Source of the DNA: Proteobacteria bacterium SG_bin6
GTDB taxonomy: Bacteria > Pseudomonadota > Alphaproteobacteria > Sphingomonadales > Sphingomonadaceae
Direction: 5' to 3'
DNA: 19,196 nt
Assembly (NCBI GenBank): GCA_002083435.1
Contig: LWDJ01000016.1
Coordinates: 1-19,196, forward strand
Shown here: positions 13,870 to 19,196 of the stretch, in pieces
How the letters are laid out: each line of letters starts with the position of its first letter
Position numbering within the stretch: position 1 is the stretch's first letter
Program-made: the position numbers and the translations under genes
Notes under the pieces: model-generated
The model's input: only the letters and a program-made list of their open reading frames with translations
Database searches by the model: none
Told to the model about the DNA's origin: nothing

Positions 13870-14915
13870 TCTTCTCTCCTCAGCGCGGCGGCCTTGGCGA
13901 AGACCGTCGGCAGCCCGGCCGAGTCGAGCGCGTCGATCGGCCACCACTCGGCGGTTGATGGCAAATCGGGCGGCCTCTCCGCAAGCGTCGCGACGGCGAG
14001 CGACAGATCGAGCCGGAAATGGGTGAAGACATGGCGCGCCGGGGAAGGGCGCACCGCCCAGGCGGCGGGCAGGGGCGCGCCAGCGAGGCCGGGCGGCGCG
14101 GCGCCCCACAGCCCGGTCGGCAGCGCGCGCATCCCCCCGAGCAGCCCCTTGGGCGGGCGTCGTATCAGCAGCACCCGGCCGGCATGTTCCAGCCAGAAGG
14201 CTGTGCCGTAACGCTGTGGCTTGGCGGCCTTGGGCGCTTTGCCCGGATAGCGCTCCGGCGCTCCTTCCACGTACGCGGCGCAGGCGGCGGTAAGGGGACA
14301 CAGGGCGCAGGCCGGCGCGCGCGGGGTGCAGAGCATCGCGCCCAGGTCCATCATCGCCTGCGCGAAATCGCCCGGGCGCTCGTTCGGCGTGATCCGGTCA
14401 GTGAGCGCGCGGATCGCGGGCTTGGCGGCGGGAAGCGTCTCGGCGCAAGCGAACAGACGCGCGACGACCCGCTCGACATTGCCATCGACCACCACCGCGC
14501 GCTCGCCGAAGGCGATCGCGGCGATCGCGGCGGCGGTATAGTCACCGATGCCCGGCAACTCGCGCAGCCCTGCCTCGTCGCTTGGGAAGCCGCCCCGCGC
14601 CGCCACGGTCCGTGCGCACGCCAGCAGGTTTCGGGCGCGGGCATAATAGCCGAGCCCTGCCCAGGCGGCCATCGGTTCGGCATCCTCCGCCGCCGCGAGC
14701 GACTCCACGCTTGGCCAGCGCGTGACGAACTCGGTAAAGCGCGGGCGGACAGTCGCGACCGTCGTTTGTTGGAGCATCACTTCGCTCAGCCAAACCCGGT
14801 ATGGATCGGGTCGCGCGCCGCCCCGCACCCGCCACGGCAGGTCGCGCGCATGGGTATCATACCAGGCGAGCAGGGCGGGGGCGATGCTGGCGGGATCAAG
14901 CGGCTTGGCGGGCAC
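13866..14915 (-). CDS. mutY: A/G-specific adenine DNA glycosylase
   Basis: A 349-residue protein. It removes adenine mispaired with 8-oxoguanine. Visible are the LSEVMLQQTTV segment with catalytic Glu45, the helix-hairpin-helix LPGIGDYTAAAI (120-131), VVVDGNVERVVARLF with catalytic Asp144, and four iron-sulphur cysteines 196, 203, 206 and 212 in the C-X6-C-X2-C-X5-C spacing. A Nudix-like C-terminal domain that reads the opposite 8-oxoG follows (VLLIRRPPKGLLGGMRALP, HVFTHFRLDLSL). The start is GTG 14915: no in-frame ATG gives the family N-terminus, and everything further upstream is antisense to the divergent DUF721 gene. Only 27 bases separate the two. Confidence 0.95.
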   Translation of the reverse strand: MPAKPLDPASIAPALLAWYDTHARDLPWRVRGGARPDPYRVWLSEVMLQQTTVATVRPRFTEFVTRWPSVESLAAAEDAEPMAAWAGLGYYARARNLLACARTVAARGGFPSDEAGLRELPGIGDYTAAAIAAIAFGERAVVVDGNVERVVARLFACAETLPAAKPAIRALTDRITPNERPGDFAQAMMDLGAMLCTPRAPACALCPLTAACAAYVEGAPERYPGKAPKAAKPQRYGTAFWLEHAGRVLLIRRPPKGLLGGMRALPTGLWGAAPPGLAGAPLPAAWAVRPSPARHVFTHFRLDLSLAVATLAERPPDLPSTAEWWPIDALDSAGLPTVFAKAAALRREE

Positions 14916-14942
14916 GGGCGCGCTATGGCATGAGCGGCGGCG

Positions 14943-15482
14943 ATGAGCAAAAGCGGCGGCAATCTGAAAGCGATCGATCCCGCGCGGGGTGGCCCGGCGC
15001 GCGCGCTCGCCGATCTGCTGCCGCAAGTGGGGGGCGCTGCTTTCCGCAAGTTCGGCTTCGTGCAAAGCTCGGTCGTCAGCCGCTGGGGCGAGATCGTCGG
15101 GCCACGCTTCGCTGCCGTCTCGGTGCCCGAATCGATCCGCTTTCCGCGCGGCCAAAAGGCGGGCGGCACGCTGCACCTGCTGGTGCGCGGAGCGCATGCG
15201 CCGATGATGCAGCACATCGTGCCGGAGATCATCGAGCGGGTGAACCGCTTCTTCGGATACGAGGCGGTTGCAAAGGTCGCGATCCGTAGCGGGGAGCTGC
15301 CGGCGAAGCCCGCGCCGCCCCCCGCGCGACAGCTCCGGCCGGTGCCCCTCGAAATGGGAAACAGTCTGCGCGCGATCGCCGACCCCGAGCTGCGCGCGGT
15401 GCTTTCGGCGCTTGCGGCGGGCGTCGCGACCAGCCAAGGCGCGCCGGTGATCGATATGACCAAGCGGGAAATCCAGGAATGA
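14943..15482 (+). CDS. DUF721 / DciA-like protein
   Basis: A 179-residue protein. The N-terminal half carries the DUF721 pattern: a helix ARALADLLPQVGGAAFRKFGF, then VVSRWGEIVGPRFAAVSVPESIRF, then strands LHLLVRGAHAPMMQHIVPEIIERVNRFFGY. In other bacteria DUF721 proteins (DciA) load the replicative helicase. A Pro-rich linker and a helix containing DPELRAVLSALAAGV end it. It is divergent from mutY and its stop overlaps the next gene by ATGA. The ribosome binding site is weak. Family assignment is good, function is by family only. Confidence 0.85.
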   Translation: MSKSGGNLKAIDPARGGPARALADLLPQVGGAAFRKFGFVQSSVVSRWGEIVGPRFAAVSVPESIRFPRGQKAGGTLHLLVRGAHAPMMQHIVPEIIERVNRFFGYEAVAKVAIRSGELPAKPAPPPARQLRPVPLEMGNSLRAIADPELRAVLSALAAGVATSQGAPVIDMTKREIQE

Positions 15483-16183
15483 TCTTTCGGTTCGGGGTGC
15501 TGGCGGTGCTCGCCGGCGGGATGGCGATTGCGGCGCCGGCGGCGAAGAAGCCGGTCGCCAAATCGGCGGCCGCCAAGTCCGCCACGACGACGGTGGCGAC
15601 CACGCGCACTCCCGAGGGCTATTTCGTACGCGGCAACCCGGCGGCGAAGCTGAAGCTGGTTGAATATGCGAGCTTCACCTGCCCGCACTGCGCCGCTTTC
15701 TCTCGCGAGGCGAAGGACGCGCTCGCGCCGCTGATCGCCGCGGGCAAGGTGAGCCTGGAGCTGCGCCCGGCCTTGCGCGATCAGCTCGATCTTGCCGCCG
15801 CGATCGTCGCGCGCTGCGTCGGCCCGCGCCGCTATTTCGAGGCGGTCGATACGATCTTCGCCGAACAGCCGAGCTGGTTCGACAAGGGCGCAACCTTCGC
15901 CCAGGGCGAGGGCGCCAAGCTCAAAGGCCCGCTCGGCGAACGGCTGCAGAAGCTGGCCGATGCGGCGGGCTTGACCGCGATCGGTGGCCGCTATGGCGCG
16001 ACCCCGGCCAAGCTCACCGCCTGCTTCGCCGATCGCGAGGCGAACCAGAAGCTCGCCGATCAGGCGCAGGCCGCGTGGCAGAAGATTTCGGGCACGCCGA
16101 GCTTCTTCATCGGTGACGATAAGCTGAAGGCGGGCGATTGGGCCACGCTCGAGCCGCTGCTCAAGGCGAAACTCAAGGGTTAA
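15479..16183 (+). CDS. Exported DsbA-family thiol oxidoreductase
   Basis: A 234-residue protein with an N-terminal signal (MIFRFGVLAVLAGGMAIAAPAA), a Lys/Ala-rich linker to about residue 42, and a thioredoxin fold with the active site CPHC at 68-71 (FTCPHC) and the cis-proline loop GTPSFF. Two more cysteines (ARCVGP and TACFAD) lie in the helical insert. They match positions in the next gene and may form a second disulphide like that of alpha-proteobacterial DsbA proteins. It probably oxidises or reshuffles disulphides in the periplasm. Its start overlaps the DUF721 stop by four bases. Confidence 0.9.
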   Translation: MIFRFGVLAVLAGGMAIAAPAAKKPVAKSAAAKSATTTVATTRTPEGYFVRGNPAAKLKLVEYASFTCPHCAAFSREAKDALAPLIAAGKVSLELRPALRDQLDLAAAIVARCVGPRRYFEAVDTIFAEQPSWFDKGATFAQGEGAKLKGPLGERLQKLADAAGLTAIGGRYGATPAKLTACFADREANQKLADQAQAAWQKISGTPSFFIGDDKLKAGDWATLEPLLKAKLKG

Positions 16184-16192
16184 GGAGGCAAG

Positions 16193-16921
16193 ATGCGCAA
16201 GGGGCTGATACTGAGCGGGGCAATCGTGCTCGCGGCATGTGGCCAGCAGGGCACGACCGGCGGCACCACCGTGGCCGCCGCCGCGCCCGTCGCTGGCAAG
16301 GCCCCGCCGGCGGGCAAGGAATGGACCGAGGTGGTGAGCGCGACGCCCGAAGGCGGCTATCGCATGGGCAACCCCGACGCGCCGCTGAAGCTCGTCGAAT
16401 ATGGCTCGCGCGCCTGCCCCTATTGCGCGAAGTTCGACGCGGAAGGCTATCCCGTGCTGAAGGACGGGCTGATCAAGCAGGGCAAATTGTCATACGAGTT
16501 CCGCGACTATCCGATCCACGGCGCGCTCGATCTGGCGCCGACCTTGCTCGGCCACTGCGTCGACCCCGACGCCTTCTTCCCGATGCTCGACCAGATGATG
16601 AGCAACCAGCAGACCTTGCTTGCCAATGTCGAGCAAGTGGCGCGCGGCCTGCAGGGCCAGCCCGCGCCGCAGACCGCGCTCGGCTTCGCGCAAGGGCTGG
16701 GCTATCTCGACTTCGTCAAGCAGCGCGGCCTGCCCGAGGCCAAGGCGCGCGCCTGCCTCGCCGACCAGAAGGCGATCCAGGCGATCGCCGATCGTTATCA
16801 GGCGGCGAACCAGCAATATAATGTAAGCGGCACCCCGACCTTCATCCTCAACGGCCGCAAGCTGGAGAACGTCGGCGATTGGGCGCAGCTGCAGCCGGCG
16901 CTGAAGGCGGCGGGAGGCTGA
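16193..16921 (+). CDS. DsbA-family lipoprotein
   Basis: A 242-residue protein. A lipobox LAAC (Cys16, followed by Gly) predicts lipid anchoring. A Gly/Ala/Thr/Pro linker to about residue 42 leads to a thioredoxin fold with CPYC at 75-78 and cis-proline loop GTPTFI. The insert cysteines (GHCVDP, RACLAD) match the preceding paralogue. A strong AAGGAGG (16182-16188) overlaps the previous stop codon, so the two are cotranscribed. The CPYC motif differs from the CPHC of its neighbour, which suggests a different redox potential or partner. No ligand-specific feature is seen. Confidence 0.9.
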   Translation: MRKGLILSGAIVLAACGQQGTTGGTTVAAAAPVAGKAPPAGKEWTEVVSATPEGGYRMGNPDAPLKLVEYGSRACPYCAKFDAEGYPVLKDGLIKQGKLSYEFRDYPIHGALDLAPTLLGHCVDPDAFFPMLDQMMSNQQTLLANVEQVARGLQGQPAPQTALGFAQGLGYLDFVKQRGLPEAKARACLADQKAIQAIADRYQAANQQYNVSGTPTFILNGRKLENVGDWAQLQPALKAAGG

Positions 16922-16976
16922 GGGGGCGGCGGCTTACGCTTGCAAATCCAGATGCACGAAAGCCTCGCTGTTTAGC

Positions 16977-17005
16977 TTGAAAGCGGACATTTGACGCGAC
17001 ATACT
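16977..17005 (+). promoter_or_regulatory. Candidate promoter of the hypothetical exported protein
   Basis: TTGAAA (16977-16982) and CATACT (17000-17005) are separated by 17 bases. A transcript would start near 17012, the GTG start of the gene, so it may be leaderless. No Shine-Dalgarno sequence is visible before that GTG, which agrees with this. Confidence 0.35.
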
Positions 17006-17011
17006 TAGGTA

Positions 17012-17854
17012 GTGAAAGCACCCCAATCCTTGGTTATTGCTGCAGCGCTTTTCGCGCTGTTCGCCGGATTTGCACAGACTTCGACCGTCGGCGACGAGGT
17101 GGAGATCCGGAAGAGCTACGAGACGTCCAGCGAGATGGGCGGCGGGACTTCGTCCGGAAGTTCAAGCGGCCACGAAACGCTATTGGAACGTGTCGTCGCA
17201 ATACGGAATGATGGCAAGGAGCTAATTTACGACTTGCCGAAGGACGCTACGAAGGAGGATCGGGCACGCAATTGGCAATTCCCAGCTCACGTCTTTCAGC
17301 CATATCGGGGAAGGGTAGTGCTCCTGAACCCCGGCGATCTGAAGGCGCGGCTTGCAAACTGGTTGAAGTCAGCCGGCTTGGATCAATCGGCTTGTGGGCG
17401 CTGGCTCTTTACTTGGACGGCGTTTCGGATCGAATGTGAACCCGACTCGGTCATCGATACCATCAACGGCTTCGACCTGCGTGCAACTGAGCTTCGCGAG
17501 GGGGCCCTTTACTCGGACGACATTGCAACGACGCCGGGAAGGCTGGTCCAAAAGATCTCAAAGGCAGGGGTCGCTACGTTTACGGCTGAGATGCAGGTCA
17601 ACCCTGATGTCGTGCAGCGCGCCCGAGCAGAATCAGATGTCGTCGTTGGTGAAATATCGAAATCGCCCGTCTCGCTTGAGGCGGCGCTTATGGAGCGGCG
17701 TAAAGAGTCTGTTTCAGGAACCGTGTCTGTGACCTTAGAAATTGACGATGCAGGTCAGGTTCGACGACGCGTTAGGGTCATTCATCTTAAGACGAAACGA
17801 CAAGACGGCTCAACCGAGTCGGAGACCAAGACCGACACGGTCGAGCGGCTCTGA
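17012..17854 (+). CDS. Hypothetical exported protein
   Basis: I do not recognise this 280-residue protein. It starts at GTG with a clear signal peptide (KAPQSLVIAAALFALFAGFA, cleavage near QTS). A Gly/Ser-rich stretch (EMGGGTSSGSSSGHE, 41-55) follows, then a mixed alpha/beta region with two cysteines (SACGRW, IECEPDS) that could pair, and a strand-rich C-terminus (SGTVSVTLEIDDAGQVRRRVRVI, then KTKRQDGSTESETKTDTVERL). There are no membrane segments beyond the signal. The base composition is lower in GC than its neighbours (31 of 60 in 17221-17280 against 42 of 60 in 16681-16740), suggesting recent acquisition or weaker selection. It separates the dsbA-like pair from smc. The open frame and signal peptide support a real gene. 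Confidence 0.75.
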   Translation: MKAPQSLVIAAALFALFAGFAQTSTVGDEVEIRKSYETSSEMGGGTSSGSSSGHETLLERVVAIRNDGKELIYDLPKDATKEDRARNWQFPAHVFQPYRGRVVLLNPGDLKARLANWLKSAGLDQSACGRWLFTWTAFRIECEPDSVIDTINGFDLRATELREGALYSDDIATTPGRLVQKISKAGVATFTAEMQVNPDVVQRARAESDVVVGEISKSPVSLEAALMERRKESVSGTVSVTLEIDDAGQVRRRVRVIHLKTKRQDGSTESETKTDTVERL

Positions 17855-18019
17855 CGCCCTGCGGTACTCAGAGTCTGCCTTTGAAGCTGTCCTTGCAAAA
17901 CCCGCCATTCCGCTCTCCACCCCGTAACCGCCACCTCGCCCTTAAAACTCACTCGAGCTCTCCCCCCCTCGACACCCTCCCCCCTCTTCAGCCAATATCC
18001 CCCCGGGAAAGGGGCATAA
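17855..18019 (+). promoter_or_regulatory. C-rich, G-poor spacer before smc, possible Rho site
   Basis: Bases 17901-18000 contain 55 C and 9 G by hand count, an extreme strand bias. There is no hairpin with a U-tract. RNA that is C-rich, G-poor and unstructured is where Rho loads, so this may end transcription of the preceding gene. The region holds no gene. It runs up to the smc ribosome binding site. Confidence 0.35.
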
Positions 18020-19196
18020 GTGCAGATCAAGCGGCTGCGGCTGAGCGGCTTCAAGAGTTTCGTCGATCCCGCCGATCTGCGCATCGAGCCGGGGCTCACC
18101 GGCATCGTCGGCCCCAATGGCTGCGGCAAATCGAATCTGCTCGAGGCGCTGCGTTGGACGATGGGTGAGTCCTCCGCCAAGTCGCTGCGCGGGGCGGGGA
18201 TGGAGGACGTGATCTTCGCCGGCACCGCCCGCCGCCCGGCGCGCGACTTCGCCGAAGTGGCGATGCTGATCGAAAGCGCCGAGGGTGAGACCGAGGTCGT
18301 CCGCCGGATCGAGCGCGGCGCGGGCTCGGCCTATCGCATCAACGGGCGCGACGTGCGCGCGAAGGACGTGGCGCTGCTGTTCGCCGATGCCGCGACCGGC
18401 GCGCATAGCCCGGCGCTCGTCAGCCAGGGCCGGATCGGGGCGGTGATCAATGCCAAACCCGCGGAGCGCCGCGCGATGCTGGAGGAGGCGGCGGGGATCG
18501 CGGGACTCCATGTCCGCCGGCGTGACGCCGAGCAGCGGCTGCGCGCGACCGAGGCCAATCTTACCCGGTTGGGCGAGATCATGGCCGAGCAGGAGGCGCG
18601 GGTTGGCGCGCTCAAGCGCCAGGCGCGCCAGGCCGAGCGCTACCGCGCGCTCTCCGACCAGATCCGCACCGCCGAGGCGCGGCTGATCTTCACTCGCTGG
18701 CAGGATGCCGCCGCCGCCGCCGATGCCGCCCGCGCCGAGGCGGAAGGGGCCGAGGCGCGCGTCGCCGAAGCAGCCGAGGCGCAGCGCGCGGCCGCCGCGC
18801 ACCAGACCGCCGCGACCGGGGCGCTGGCGGAAGCCCGGGCAACCGCGCTCGCCGCGCGCGACCGGGCGAGCGAGCTTGGCCATCAGCTGAGCGGCCTGCG
18901 CCAGGAAAGCGAGAGTGTCGCCCGGCGGCTGGCGGAAGCACAGGAAGCCCAGGGCCGGCTTGCCGCCGATCGCGCGCGCGAGGGCGAACTCGCCGAGGAT
19001 GCCGCAGCGGCGCTCGCCCGGCTGACGGCGGAAGCGAAGGAGATCGACGCGCGCCTCGCCGAAGCGGCCAAGCGCGTCCCCGAGGCCGACGCCGCGCTGG
19101 CGGACGCCGAACGCGGCGCGCGCGATGCCGAAGTGGCGCTCGCCCAGGCGATGGCGGCGCAGGCTGCGGAAGCGGCGGAGGCGCGGGTGGCGGCCG
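18020..19196 (+). CDS. smc: Chromosome segregation protein Smc, 5' part
   Basis: The open frame runs off the window end, giving 392 residues. Smc is the ATPase of the bacterial condensin that organises and separates chromosomes. It begins VQIKRLRLSGFKSFVDPADL, with Walker A GPNGCGKSN at 31-39, the ESSAKSLRGAGMEDVIFAG segment (50-68), the Q-loop LVSQGRIGAVINAKPAERR (133-151) and MLEEAAGIAGLHVRR. From about residue 165 a long Ala/Glu/Arg-rich coiled coil begins. The start is GTG 18020, with AAAGGGG close upstream. The hinge, second arm and C-terminal ATPase half are beyond the window. Confidence 0.96.
   Translation, partial: MQIKRLRLSGFKSFVDPADLRIEPGLTGIVGPNGCGKSNLLEALRWTMGESSAKSLRGAGMEDVIFAGTARRPARDFAEVAMLIESAEGETEVVRRIERGAGSAYRINGRDVRAKDVALLFADAATGAHSPALVSQGRIGAVINAKPAERRAMLEEAAGIAGLHVRRRDAEQRLRATEANLTRLGEIMAEQEARVGALKRQARQAERYRALSDQIRTAEARLIFTRWQDAAAAADAARAEAEGAEARVAEAAEAQRAAAAHQTAATGALAEARATALAARDRASELGHQLSGLRQESESVARRLAEAQEAQGRLAADRAREGELAEDAAAALARLTAEAKEIDARLAEAAKRVPEADAALADAERGARDAEVALAQAMAAQAAEAAEARVAA

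Noticed and set aside
13870..14301. N-terminal extension of the serine hydrolase frame by 144 codons
   Set aside because: The extension overlaps mutY in another frame and is Arg-rich, while ATG 13869 begins a normal signal peptide.
14916..15437. N-terminal extension of the mutY frame by 174 codons
   Set aside because: It is antisense to the DUF721 gene and has no MutY homology. GTG 14915 gives the expected length and N-terminus.

Overview
The window is a GC-rich chromosomal segment with the gene content and order of a sphingomonad (Alphaproteobacteria, Sphingomonas or a close relative). This placement rests on the protein sequences, the joined rpmI-rplT-pheS-pheT block, the mutY / DUF721 / DsbA / smc neighbourhood, and GC-rich intergenic palindromes of a kind familiar from this group. 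No database was searched. Nearly every gene is a recognisable housekeeping or common accessory gene. I see no phage, insertion sequence, CRISPR array, toxin-antitoxin pair, tRNA or rRNA.

Layout. (1) 1-1799, plus strand: the 3' end of pnp with an Arg/Gly-rich tail, then a double palindrome and an intrinsic terminator, then an ArsR-type regulator and an SRPBCC (AHSA1-like) protein with overlapping reading frames. A 16-bp dyad covers the regulator's start codon. (2) 14915 down to 1823, minus strand: eleven genes in a row, read as mutY, serine hydrolase, nudC, hisN-like phosphatase, rpmI, rplT, pheS, pheT, aldose 1-epimerase-like, prfC and a TonB-dependent receptor. mutY, the hydrolase and nudC are joined by 4-nt stop/start overlaps, as are pheS and pheT. 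An intrinsic terminator separates rplT from pheS. Palindromic repeats fill the pheT/epimerase and epimerase/prfC gaps. (3) 14943 to the end, plus strand: a DUF721 (DciA-like) gene divergent from mutY, two successive DsbA-like genes (one exported, one lipoprotein), a hypothetical exported protein of lower GC content, a C-rich G-poor spacer, and the 5' part of smc.

How the genes work together. rpmI-rplT-pheST and prfC serve translation. mutY and nudC both act on damaged or surplus nucleotides. The DUF721 protein and Smc concern replication and chromosome structure. The two DsbA-like proteins are probably periplasmic thiol oxidoreductases. The ArsR/SRPBCC pair looks like a self-contained autoregulated unit.

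I do not see a convincing new multi-gene system. The points most worth a second look are the unrecognised exported protein at 17012-17854 with its possible leaderless GTG start, the C-rich possible Rho-loading spacer after it, the operator over the ArsR start codon, the terminator placed just ahead of pheS, and the two kinds of DsbA-like protein encoded side by side.
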